Origin: Pseudomonas sp. 31-12
GTDB lineage: Bacteria; Pseudomonadota; Gammaproteobacteria; Pseudomonadales; Pseudomonadaceae
Length of the DNA stretch: 64,000 nt
Reading direction: 5' to 3'
Assembly (NCBI RefSeq): GCF_003151075.1
Contig: NZ_CP029482.1
Coordinates: 3,658,001 to 3,722,000, forward strand
The notes under the pieces were generated by a model that had not been told where the DNA came from, ran no database searches, and saw nothing but the letters and a program-made list of their open reading frames with translations. Within the stretch, counting starts at the first letter, position 1; each line of letters begins with the position of its first letter. Both the position numbers and the translations under genes were made by a program. Positions 34,808 through 43,127 of this stretch are shown one piece after another.

Positions 34808-35995
34808 TCAGGCGCGCCGCGCTTCCAGCAGGTCCGCCGCACACAAGGCGATTCGCCGACAAGCATCGGCCAGTTTCACTTGATCCACCACCAACCCGAT
34901 CCGGATATGCCCCGCCGCACTCGGCCCGAACGCCTCACCGGCCAGCACAGACACGCCGTACCCCTCCAGCAAACGCTCGGCAAACCCTTGGGCACACAAC
35001 CCGGTCGGGCGCACATCGACCATCACGAACATCCCGCCATCCGGCCGGACCGGTCGGAGCCCCGCGCAATTGCTCAACCGCGCACACACCAGATCGCGTC
35101 GCTGGCGATATTCCTCACGCATCAGCGCGACTTCCGGCAGGTCTTCATCCAGCGCCACCTGCGCGGCTTTCTGCACAAAATCGGGAATACCGAACAGCAT
35201 GCACAACGACAAATGCACCAGATGCTCGGCCAGCATTTTCGGGCCGATCGACCAACCCACGCGCCAGCCGCTCATGGCGTGGGACTTGGACAAGCTGTTG
35301 ATGGTCGCGGTGCGTTCGGCCATGCCCGGCAGGCTCGCCGGGCTGGTGTGCTCACCCTCGAACAACAGATCGCTGTAGACCTCGTCACTGATCAGCCACA
35401 GATCATGGCGCACGCACAACGCGGCCAGCGCTTGCCAGGTCTTGAGCGGCAAACTGGCACCCGACGGATTGTTCGGACTGTTGAGCAACAGGACGCGGGT
35501 CTTCGGCGTGATCAGCGCCGCCACATCCGCCGGGTCAACGCGAAAGCCGTCCTCCGGGCGCACCGCCACCGGCACCACTTTGGCGGAGCAGGCGCCGAAC
35601 ACGCCTTCGTAGGTGACGTACATCGGCTCGGCAACGATCACCTCATCGCCTGGATCGAGCAGGCATTGCGCAACCGAATACACCGCACACTGCGCCCCCG
35701 GAAACACAATCACATGATCGGCGTCCACCGCCTGACCACTGCGCTGTCGATGGCGCCGCGCGATGCTGCTGCGCAATCCGCGACTGCCACGCACCTCGGG
35801 GTAATGCGTGTCGCCGGCCCGCAAGCTGTCGATGGCGGCCTGGACGATGGGCGGCGGTGTGTCGAAATCCGGATCGCCAATCGACAGAAGCAGCACATCG
35901 ATTCCCTGCTCGCGCATTTCCAGCGCTCGGTCATGAATCTGCCAGGCTGCCGCTCCGTCGCCGGCGATTCGTTGGGTCAAGGCTGAATAGCGCAT
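34808..35995 (-). CDS. aruH: Arginine:pyruvate transaminase AruH
   Basis: Product of 395 residues of class I/II PLP-dependent aminotransferases. The opening MRYSALTQRIAGDGAAAWQI, the PLP-lysine loop NSLSKSHAMSGWRVGW, LNSPNNPSGASLPL and GGMFVMVDVRPTGL agree closely with Pseudomonas AruH as I remember it. AruH starts the arginine transaminase pathway, converting L-arginine and pyruvate to 2-ketoarginine and alanine. Start at 35995 (AGGAGA upstream); an extension to 36031 lacks support. AruI and other pathway genes are not in the window. A chemoreceptor gene precedes it in the same direction, 43 bases away. Confidence 0.88.
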   Translation of the reverse strand: MRYSALTQRIAGDGAAAWQIHDRALEMREQGIDVLLLSIGDPDFDTPPPIVQAAIDSLRAGDTHYPEVRGSRGLRSSIARRHRQRSGQAVDADHVIVFPGAQCAVYSVAQCLLDPGDEVIVAEPMYVTYEGVFGACSAKVVPVAVRPEDGFRVDPADVAALITPKTRVLLLNSPNNPSGASLPLKTWQALAALCVRHDLWLISDEVYSDLLFEGEHTSPASLPGMAERTATINSLSKSHAMSGWRVGWSIGPKMLAEHLVHLSLCMLFGIPDFVQKAAQVALDEDLPEVALMREEYRQRRDLVCARLSNCAGLRPVRPDGGMFVMVDVRPTGLCAQGFAERLLEGYGVSVLAGEAFGPSAAGHIRIGLVVDQVKLADACRRIALCAADLLEARRA

Positions 35996-36038
35996 GTAAT
36001 TCTCCTGTCGCGCGCGGACTCCCAGCCACAACCCTATC

Positions 36039-37665
36039 TCAAATCACGAAACGCGCCACCATCGCATTCAAATCCACCGCCAGGCGCGACAGTTCATGGG
36101 TCGCGGCGCTGGTCTGATTGGCACCGGCGGCGGACTGGGTGGCGAGGTCGCGGATGTTCACCAGGTTGCGGTCGACTTCACGGGACACCTGGGCCTGTTC
36201 TTCCGAGGCGCTGGCGATCACCAGGTTGCGTTCGTTGATCAAGTGGATCGACTGGGTGATCTGCTCCAGCGCCACACCGGCGGCGCGGGCCATCTCCAGC
36301 GTGCTTTGGGTGCGCTGATTGCTTTGCTGCATCGACGAGACCGCTTCGCCCGTGCCGTTCTGGATGCCGGCGACCATTTTTTCGATTTCCTGGGTCGATT
36401 GCGCCGTCCGATGAGCCAGGGCCCGGACTTCATCCGCGACCACGGCAAAACCACGTCCGGCTTCACCAGCACGCGCCGCTTCGATCGCCGCGTTGAGGGC
36501 CAGCAGGTTGGTTTGTTCGGCGATGGCGCGGATCACGTCCAGCACTTTACCGATGTCGCGGCCTTGCGCGGCCAGGCCTTCGATCATCAACGAAGTGTTT
36601 TGCACGTCATGGGTCATGGTCTGGATCGCGTCGACGGTTTCCACCACACGGTCCCGGCCTTCGCGCGCGGCTTGGGTCGATTGGTTGGACGCTTCTGAGC
36701 GTCGACACGGCGTTGCGCGCGACTTCTTCCACGGCGGCGGTCATTTCGTTGACGGCGGTGGCGGCCTGTTCGATTTCGTTGTTCTGTTGTTGCAGGCCGC
36801 GGGACGCTTCCTGGGTCACGGTGCTGAGTTCTTCAGCTGCGGCGCCCAGTTGCGTGGCGGAGCCGGCGATCTGTTCGATGGTTTGGCGCAGGTTGGCCTG
36901 CATGACGGACAAGGCCCCGAGCAAGCGCGCTGGTTCGTCCTTGCCGTCAACCTCGATGGCTTTGGTCAGGTTACCGCCGGCGATGGTTTCGGCCGCCGCC
37001 ACGGCGCGGTTCAGCGGTGTGACGATGCTGCGGGTCAACAGCCAGGCCAGCAGCACGGTCAAGAGCGACGCCACCACCGACACCGCGATAATGCCGGTCA
37101 CGGCGGTGTTGTAATTTTCTTGCGCGATAACACCGGCCGCTTTGGCGCCCTCCTGGTTGTACGCCACCAGTTTATTGAGCTGTTCGCCCATCTGGTCGGT
37201 GCCTTCCTTGATCCGCGTGTTGATCAAGGTGCGCATCTCATCGACTTTGTTCTGGCGTGACAGGTCCAACATCTCGCGCTGCGCTTGTATGTATTTGTCC
37301 AGCGTGGCGCTGAACACTTTATACAGCGCCGCTTCGTCCGGGCCCGCCTTCAATTCGGCATAACTGGCCTGGGCCTTGCGCGCTTTGTCGGTGAGCACGG
37401 CAATCCGGGCTTCAGCTTCCTGCAGACTGGCCGGCTCGCGGTTGACCAGAATGCGGAACGACAGAATGCGCATGCGCAGGATGTTTTCGGTGACATTGCC
37501 CAGGTACCCAACGCTGGGCAGTTGGGTACTGCCCATCTCGACCGAGGCGTGGCGGATGATCGACATGCGGTTCACCGCGAATACACCCAGCACGATGACG
37601 AGCAAGGCAATGAACGCAAAACCCAGGAAGGCTCGAGGCGCGATATTCAGATTACGCAGGGACAT
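36039..37665 (-). pseudogene. Methyl-accepting chemotaxis protein interrupted by a frameshift
   Basis: Two overlapping frames together encode a normal receptor of about 541 residues. The first part (37665 down to about 36700) has a membrane helix (about 11-31), a four-helix-bundle sensor domain, a second helix (about 188-210), HAMP and the start of the signalling domain. At 36699 one extra base (G on the plus strand) shifts the frame just after NAVST; the following frame continues SEASNQSTQ and runs through [37 protein letters not shown], the methyl-accepting hairpin tip. Removing that base restores one uninterrupted protein. It may be a true inactivating mutation or a sequencing error. Its position next to aruH would fit an amino-acid receptor, but the ligand is unknown. 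Confidence 0.88.
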
Positions 37666-37894
37666 AGGACGATACTCGGGTGATTGAAGCGGCGAGCGTC
37701 CTTGCGGTGATGGCTGAGTGGCGGGCATGAGGCGCGCGCGGGGTCAGCGTGGCGCCACTGTTGTAATAGGTTTGTGTGCGCCTATTGGATGTATCGGCTG
37801 GGGATGAGGTTTTTCGCGGGGATCTCAGAAAAATATTTTTGCTGGGCGACATCTGTTTCAACGCTGAAACACAGTGGCGGCCCTGATGAACATT
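37666..37894. other. Intergenic stretch without gene
   Basis: Gene-free DNA upstream of the chemoreceptor. It presumably holds its promoter, which I could not define. Composition becomes AT-rich near 37800-37860 (TTTTTCGCGGGGATCTCAGA ...). Confidence 0.3.
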
Positions 37895-37987
37895 TGTGGC
37901 GAGGGAGCTTGCTCCCGTCCGGCTGCGCAGCGGCCGTAGATTTTGGGGCCGCTTCGCAGCCCAGCGGGAGCAAGCTCCCTCGCCACA
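37895..37987. repeat. REPIN, GTGGCGAGGGAGC family
   Basis: TGTGGCGAGGGAGCTTGCTC and its complement, with inner GCTGCGCAGC/GCTTCGCAGC arms; same family as the copies at 1841 and 42155. Confidence 0.88.
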
Positions 37988-38013
37988 AGATTCCTGTGTG
38001 CTGACAGTTTTGG

Positions 38014-39156
38014 TCAGCGCTTGCGGCTGGCCATCCGCCAAACACGCGCGATATCACTCGCCCGATCACGCAACAACCGCGGCGCCTCGGCACACGCCTG
38101 TTCCAGCGTCATCGGCCCGCTGGCCAAGGCAAACGCCGCATCAATGCCATGTTCATACAACGCCTGATAACCCTCACCCAACGTCCCCGCGATCACAATC
38201 ACCGGCACGCCCTGCTCACGGGCAATGCGCGCCACGCCAAACGGCGTTTTGCCGCGCAACGTCTGGGCGTCAAAACGGCCTTCGCCGGTGATGACCAAGT
38301 CAGCGCCCTTCACCGCTTCTGCGAGCCCGACCAACTCGGCGACGACTTCCACGCCCGCCTTGAATTGCGCCTCCAGAAACGCCTTGGCCGCAAACCCCAA
38401 GCCACCCGCCGCGCCGCTGCCCGGTTCGTCCTGGACGTCCTTGCCCAACGCCTGGGCGCAGAGCTTGGCGAAGTGCCCGAGGGCAGCGTCCAATTGCCGG
38501 ACCTGCTCAGGCGATGCACCTTTCTGCGGACCAAAAATCGCCGAAGCGCCGTGAGGACCGCACAGGGGATTGTTGACGTCGGCAGCGATGTCGAAGCGCA
38601 CCTTGTCCAGACGCGGATCGATTTCACTCAGGTCGATCTGAGTCAGGTGCGCCAACGCCAGACCACCCGGTGCCAGCGTTTGCCCCTGCGCATCCAGCAA
38701 CTTCACGCCCAACGCTTGCATCGCCCCGGCGCCGCCGTCGTTGGTGGCGCTGCCGCCAATGGCCAGGATCACCCGTTGCGCCCCGGCATCCAGCGCGGCG
38801 CGAATCAGTTCACCCGTGCCAAAGGTGCTGCTGACGCACGCATCGCGTTGCCCCGGCGCAACCAATTGCAGGCCGCTGGCTTCGGCCATTTCGATGATTG
38901 CGGTGTGGGTTTGCGGCAACCAGCCCCACGCGGCATCGACGGTGATGCCGAGCGGACCGCGAACCTGGGTCCTGCGCAATTCACCTTCGCACGCCGCCAG
39001 AATCGACTCGACCGTGCCTTCGCCACCGTCGGCCATCGGGCATTTGACCAACTGCGCGTCAGGCCAGACCTGCGCCAATCCCAGAGCAATGGCATCGGCC
39101 ACACCTTGGGCACTCAGGCTGTCCTTGAACGAATCGGGGGCGATGACGATTTTCAT
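38014..39156 (-). CDS. Glycerate kinase (GlxK/GarK family)
   Basis: Product of 380 residues, glycerate kinase type 1. Signatures: MKIVIAPDSFKDSLSA at the N-terminus, CPMADGGEGTVESIL, ALGGSATNDGGAGAMQALG-type glycine-rich block (here AIGGSATNDGGAG), and VITGEGRFDAQTLRGKTPFGVA. It phosphorylates D-glycerate to 2-phosphoglycerate, joining glyoxylate or sugar-diacid breakdown to central metabolism. Start at 39156 with GGAGA upstream. It lies downstream of a CdaR/SdaR-type activator gene in the same direction, the usual association for glycerate and glucarate/galactarate use. Confidence 0.9.
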   Translation of the reverse strand: MKIVIAPDSFKDSLSAQGVADAIALGLAQVWPDAQLVKCPMADGGEGTVESILAACEGELRRTQVRGPLGITVDAAWGWLPQTHTAIIEMAEASGLQLVAPGQRDACVSSTFGTGELIRAALDAGAQRVILAIGGSATNDGGAGAMQALGVKLLDAQGQTLAPGGLALAHLTQIDLSEIDPRLDKVRFDIAADVNNPLCGPHGASAIFGPQKGASPEQVRQLDAALGHFAKLCAQALGKDVQDEPGSGAAGGLGFAAKAFLEAQFKAGVEVVAELVGLAEAVKGADLVITGEGRFDAQTLRGKTPFGVARIAREQGVPVIVIAGTLGEGYQALYEHGIDAAFALASGPMTLEQACAEAPRLLRDRASDIARVWRMASRKR

Positions 39157-39282
39157 GCGAATTCTCCAGTTCCAATGCGTTCCATGCTGCCAGCAGCCCC
39201 GAACAATAACGCCGGTCCGCTGCACAAGCGGGGGTGGCGTTTATTGTTCATTTCTACAAACCTTGCCGACCTACACACTTGT

Positions 39283-39337
39283 TGTAGCAGCTGACGTTGT
39301 GGCGAGGGGATTTATCCCCTCGCCACAGGGCAGCTAC
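39283..39337. repeat. REP-type hairpin between regulator and glycerate kinase genes
   Basis: TGTAGCAGCT ... AGCTACA outer arms enclosing GTGGCGAGGGGATTTATCCC and its complement; same composite as at 10091-10135. Confidence 0.82.
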
Positions 39338-39349
39338 AGAAAGAGGGCT

Positions 39350-40462
39350 TCAGTCGGTTTGGGGGAGGAGTTGGACGCCTAAGTACAGCGCAAGCATCCC
39401 GTCCAGTTTCAGCGGGTCAACCCCGCTCAACTCGGCAATCCGCTCCATTCGATAGCGCAAGCTATTGCGATGAATCCCCAGCGCATCCGCACACGCCTGA
39501 CTCTGCCCGTCGTGCTCACACCAACTGCGCAAAGTCGCCAGCAGTTGACCGTTGCCATCCTTGGCGATGACTTTGCGCAGCGGCTTAAGCAATTCATCCA
39601 GCGCATCATCATTGCGATGCCGCCACAGCATCACCGGCAGCCGATACCGGTGGAGCGTCAGCAATCGCGATCGCGGCAACACATCGCGCCCATACGCCAG
39701 CAAATCGCCGACCCGTCGATAACAGCGGCGCAACCCGGACAACCCATCCGCCTGCCCGCCCACGGCAATACGCAAAATGTTCCAGCCTAGACCGTCGAGT
39801 TTCTCCAGCAGCCGATCATTCTCGATCGCCTGACTCGCCGGCCGGCACCACAGCAACGAAGACTTCGCCGAACTCACGCACCAACTGTCCGGGTACCGCG
39901 AGGTCAGCCAGGCACTGAGCGCATCCACCGTTTGCCCCGGCCCATGCTCCATGCCCAACTCGAACAGATACGGCACCCGGGTCATCTGCGGCTTGAGCCC
40001 CAATTGCTGCGCTTCATCCAGCAAGCGCGGTGAATCCCCGGCCTCGCTCAGCAGCAACGCCAGTAGATCGTCGCAACGCTGACGCCGCCATTGCTGCTCG
40101 GCCTGCTGATTGCGCTGGCCGACCAGCATCTCCGCCGTCATCCGCACCAGCTCGGCATAGGTGCGCAATTGCTCGGGCTCGCCGGTAATCCCCAGCACAC
40201 CAATCAGGCGCTGATCGAGCAACAACGGCAGGTTGATCCCCGGCTGCACGCCTTTGAGATGAATCGCCGTCTGCGCGTCGATTTCCACCACCCGCCCGTT
40301 GGCCAGGACCAGTTGCGCGCCTTCATGGCGGGTGTTGATCCGCTCCGGTTCGCCGCTGCCGAGGATCAAGCCCTGACTGTCCATGACGTTGACGTTGTAC
40401 GGCAGGATGGCCATCGCCCGGTCGACGATGTCCTGGGCCAGGTCGTGATCGAGTTCGAACAT
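39350..40462 (-). CDS. CdaR/SdaR-family sugar-diacid regulator
   Basis: Product of 370 residues: N-terminal diacid_rec domain (about 1-135; LAQDIVDRAMAILPYNVNVMDSQGLILGSGEPERI), a middle GGDEF-like degenerate region, and a C-terminal PucR-type helix-turn-helix (about 315-365; ATLRSWCEHDGQSQACADALGIHRNSLRYRMERIAELSG). Members activate uptake and breakdown of glucarate, galactarate or glycerate in response to the sugar acid. Start at 40462 (AAGGA seven bases upstream). Divergent from the MFS gene, with glycerate kinase downstream: a coherent module of sensor, importer and kinase. Confidence 0.88.
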   Translation of the reverse strand: MFELDHDLAQDIVDRAMAILPYNVNVMDSQGLILGSGEPERINTRHEGAQLVLANGRVVEIDAQTAIHLKGVQPGINLPLLLDQRLIGVLGITGEPEQLRTYAELVRMTAEMLVGQRNQQAEQQWRRQRCDDLLALLLSEAGDSPRLLDEAQQLGLKPQMTRVPYLFELGMEHGPGQTVDALSAWLTSRYPDSWCVSSAKSSLLWCRPASQAIENDRLLEKLDGLGWNILRIAVGGQADGLSGLRRCYRRVGDLLAYGRDVLPRSRLLTLHRYRLPVMLWRHRNDDALDELLKPLRKVIAKDGNGQLLATLRSWCEHDGQSQACADALGIHRNSLRYRMERIAELSGVDPLKLDGMLALYLGVQLLPQTD

Positions 40463-40631
40463 ATCGGGATCCTTGAAAGCGTGATGGGGCGGGTTGTTCA
40501 CCCGCACAGGGCTGGGTTGCAAACCCTGTGCTCAGGCACAAAGACAGCAACCCCGAGGGTGGCCGAGACTCTCTGGGCGATCAACGTTACCCTGCGCATC
40601 GCAAAAAATCATAATAAAGAGAGAGCCCGCC
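40463..40631. promoter_or_regulatory. Divergent promoter region with a large dyad
   Basis: Contains the perfect inverted repeat GCACAGGG (40504-40511) and CCCTGTGC (40524-40531) with a 12-base spacer, midway between the divergent regulator and transporter genes. A plausible operator for the CdaR/SdaR-type protein; that is inference from position and symmetry. Confidence 0.45.
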
Positions 40632-41942
40632 ATGTCACAGAGCGCCGCCGCTACCCAGGCCATCGTTGACGACAAAAACGCCGTCTACAAACGCATCACC
40701 CTGCGTTTGATCCCCTTCATCTTCATCTGCTACCTGTTCAACTACCTCGACCGGGTCAACGTTGGATTCGCCAAGCTGCAGATGCTCGACGCACTGAAAT
40801 TCAGCGAAACCGTGTACGGCCTCGGGGCCGGGATCTTCTTTATCGGCTACGTGCTGTGCGGCGTACCGAGCAACCTGGCACTGACCAAATTCGGTCCACG
40901 GCGCTGGATCGCGTTGATGATGATCGTCTGGGGCACGCTCTCGACCTGCCTGCTGTTTGTCACCACCCCGACCGAGTTCTACACCTTGCGCCTGTTCACC
41001 GGCGCGGCCGAAGCCGGGTTCTTCCCGGGCGTGGTGCTTTACCTTTCGCAGTGGTTCCCGACCTTCCGCCGTGGCCGCATCATGGCGCTGTTCATGTCGG
41101 CGATCCCGGTGTCCGGCCTGCTCGGCAGCCCGTTTTCCGGCTGGATACTTAACCATTTCGCCGCCGGCCAGGGCGGGTTGGCCGGCTGGCAGTGGATGTT
41201 CCTGCTGCAAGGTATTCCGACCGTGATCCTCGGCGCCCTCGCCTATTTCCTGCTGAGCGACAGCTACGCCAACGCCAAGTGGCTGACGCCGTTTGAGCGT
41301 TCGGTGCTGGAAGCCGACCACGCCATCGATCTGGCCAACAAACCGAAAACCTCTACCGACTCGTTGCTGGCCGTATTCAAGAACCCGGCGATCTGGGCGT
41401 TCGGTTTGATCTACTTCTGCATTCAGAGCGGCGTCTACGCGATCAACTTCTGGCTGCCGTCGATCATCAAGAACCTGGGCTTCAGCGATAACCTGGTGAT
41501 CGGTTGGTTGAGCGCGATTCCGTATCTGCTGGCGGCGCTGTTCATGTTGATGGTTGGGCGCTCGGCGGACCTGCGCAAAGAGCGTCGCTGGCATTTGGTG
41601 GTTCCGATGCTGATGGGCGCGGTGGGCTTGCTGATTGCCGTGAACTTTGCCACAACACCGGCCATCGCGATTCTCGGTTTGACCATCGCCACCATGGGCG
41701 CCCTCACTGGCCTACCGATGTTCTGGCCGGTGCCTACGGCGATGTTGAGCGCAGGCGCGGCGGCGGGCGGTTTGGCGCTGATCAACTCCATGGGGCAGAT
41801 GGCGGGTTTCCTGAGCCCGTACCTGGTGGGTTGGGTCAAGGACAGCACCGGCTCGACCGATGCCGCGCTGTACATGCTGGCGGGTGTGATTGTGTGCGGG
41901 AGTTTACTGGCGCTACGCATGACCCGAACGCTGCGGGTGTAA
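40632..41942 (+). CDS. MFS transporter of the anion:cation symporter family (sugar acid/glycerate uptake)
   Basis: Product of 436 residues with 12 helices. It shows ACS-family signatures CYLFNYLDRVNVGFAKLQML, RLFTGAAEAGFFPGVVLYLSQWFPTFRRGR and LINSMGQMAGFLSPYLVGWVKDSTGS. Members import organic anions such as glucarate, galactonate, phthalate or tartrate with protons. Genetic context (divergent CdaR/SdaR-type regulator and glycerate kinase) suggests D-glycerate or a sugar diacid. Start at 40632 with GAGAGAG upstream. Followed by a long palindromic repeat and a strong terminator. Confidence 0.87.
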   Translation: MSQSAAATQAIVDDKNAVYKRITLRLIPFIFICYLFNYLDRVNVGFAKLQMLDALKFSETVYGLGAGIFFIGYVLCGVPSNLALTKFGPRRWIALMMIVWGTLSTCLLFVTTPTEFYTLRLFTGAAEAGFFPGVVLYLSQWFPTFRRGRIMALFMSAIPVSGLLGSPFSGWILNHFAAGQGGLAGWQWMFLLQGIPTVILGALAYFLLSDSYANAKWLTPFERSVLEADHAIDLANKPKTSTDSLLAVFKNPAIWAFGLIYFCIQSGVYAINFWLPSIIKNLGFSDNLVIGWLSAIPYLLAALFMLMVGRSADLRKERRWHLVVPMLMGAVGLLIAVNFATTPAIAILGLTIATMGALTGLPMFWPVPTAMLSAGAAAGGLALINSMGQMAGFLSPYLVGWVKDSTGSTDAALYMLAGVIVCGSLLALRMTRTLRV

Positions 41943-41943
41943 T

Positions 41944-42056
41944 GATCGTTCCAACGCTCCGCGTGGGAATGCAGCCCGGGACGCTCCGCGTCCCCTTCCC
42001 GAGCTGGAACGCGGAGCGTCCCTAGAGGCATTCCCACGCAGAGCGTGGGAACGATC
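41944..42056. repeat. Long palindromic element, GATCGTTCC...GGAACGATC type
   Basis: Outer arms GATCGTTCCAACGCTCCGCG / CACGCAGAGCGTGGGAACGA and inner arms GGGACGCTCCGCGTCCC/GGAACGCGGAGCGTCCC. A third repeat class, different from both REP families, known as a recurrent palindrome in pseudomonad intergenic regions. It lies between the MFS gene and its terminator. Confidence 0.8.
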
Positions 42057-42068
42057 AATCTCCAACAG

Positions 42069-42096
42069 AAACGGCCCTTTCGGGCCGTTTTTCATT
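42069..42096 (+). terminator. Rho-independent terminator after the MFS gene
   Basis: AACGGCCC-TTTC-GGGCCGTT followed by TTTCATTTTT: compact GC-rich stem plus T-run. Confidence 0.88.
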
Positions 42097-42154
42097 TTTC
42101 GTTTGCACACACGTTTTATGTGGGCGGGCACACTTTTGTGAACACCCAAGCTTT

Positions 42155-42288
42155 TGTGGCGAGGGAGCTTGCTCCCGCTGGGCTGCGAAGCAGCCCCAAA
42201 AGCTGCAACCGCGAACTTTCAGGCACACCGCATATGCCGGATTTACGACTGCTGCGCAGTCGAGCGGGAGCAAGCTCCCTCGCCACAG
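42155..42288. repeat. REPIN, GTGGCGAGGGAGC family
   Basis: Facing units TGTGGCGAGGGAGCTTGCTC and GAGCAAGCTCCCTCGCCACA with a longer spacer (about 60 bases) than other copies; inner arms GGGCTGCGAAGCAGCCC and GCTGCGCAG. Confidence 0.87.
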
Positions 42289-42324
42289 GTAAGTACACAT
42301 CCAGTGGCAAGTGCGCTCTTTAAG

Positions 42325-42687
42325 CTAACCCTGCGGTCCGACGTTATCCAACACCCGGTTCGCCGCAATCTCCGCCACCATGATGCTGTTGGAAATACCC
42401 AAAAGCGCATAACGCGACTCCCCCTCCAGATGATCCACCAACTGATGGACCATCACATCGACCGAGGCCAGCGTCTCGACCAGGTAAACCGCCAGGGTTT
42501 CGGTCGTGGCTTCGGGGTCCACGGAAAACAGGGTGCTGCGGGTTCGCGGGGTGGCTTTGATGTCGGCACTCGACGGGAAGTGAAAATCGAGCGCTCGTTC
42601 GGCGGCTTCGTTGAGCTTTTTTGAGTCGGGGAATTCGTAGGGGGAAACGTCGTCCGCTTCTGGTGGGTTTGGCGTTGGTTTGAACAT
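42325..42687 (-). CDS. DUF6124 family protein
   Basis: Product of 120 residues typical of a short Pseudomonas-specific family: opening MFKPTPNPPE, a proline-rich first quarter, then a helical part (TLAVYLVETLASVDVMVHQLVDHLEG, YALLGISNSIMVAEIAANRVLD). No export signal. Function unknown; pseudomonads often carry several paralogues. AGGAG (minus strand, 42700-42696) is the ribosome-binding site and is embedded in a hairpin. The 200-base leader has an unusual set of mutually complementary segments (separate entry). Confidence 0.8.
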   Translation of the reverse strand: MFKPTPNPPEADDVSPYEFPDSKKLNEAAERALDFHFPSSADIKATPRTRSTLFSVDPEATTETLAVYLVETLASVDVMVHQLVDHLEGESRYALLGISNSIMVAEIAANRVLDNVGPQG

Positions 42688-42910
42688 AGATGAAACTCCT
42701 AATTGAGATTAAGGAGCCCTCACCCTCGCTACCAAACGAGTGGGTGGTGGCCATACGCGGGTTGGTAGACCGGCAATTAGGACCCGGCGCCCCCGAGGGA
42801 GCCCTGCGCATGACCACCATAAAAACAGCGACCTGAAAAGGCCTGCAAACGGTGGCGCTATGCGCCTAATTGCCGGGCTACCAAACCCGATCGCTGATAT
42901 TCAGCGACGG
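42688..42910 (-). promoter_or_regulatory. Switch-like structured leader of the DUF6124 gene
   Basis: Read on the minus strand, four segments occur in order. A (42888-42865) and B (42781-42759) are reverse complements over 22 pairs with one bulge and one mismatch; B contains CCTAATTGCCGG followed by CTACCAACCC. C (about 42737-42729, TTTGGTAG) can pair with the CTACCAA of B, and D (CAATTAGG, overlapping the AGGAG ribosome-binding site at 42700-42696) can pair with the CCTAATTG of B. So A-B and B-C-D are alternative, mutually exclusive foldings. D can also form a local hairpin with CTCCTTAAT (42716-42708). A perfect stem TCGCTGA-TAT-TCAGCGA (42891-42907) lies just outside A. Confidence 0.55.
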
Positions 42911-43127
42911 GGAAACGATAAAACCCAGGCCCAAAGCGCACAAGCCGGCGGATTCTGGCGCAGTCGTAGGCAACGGCGCAAGGATGTGTAGCCTGAGTAC
43001 GTGTCTGAAGGTGTCCGTTAAACAGTGCTGTTTAATACTGTCGCGCCTGCGCCGATAAATTCACTTTTCTGCGCCCGAACGTTCTGGTATTTGATTGAAG
43101 CTTTCCCACCGGTAAAAGGATTTCGTC
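42911..43127 (+). promoter_or_regulatory. Intergenic region upstream of the aldo/keto reductase gene
   Basis: No gene seen. It holds the perfect palindrome TTAAACAGTGCTGTTTAA (43018-43035), 92 bases before the ATG at 43128, a candidate operator or promoter-proximal site. Confidence 0.4.
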
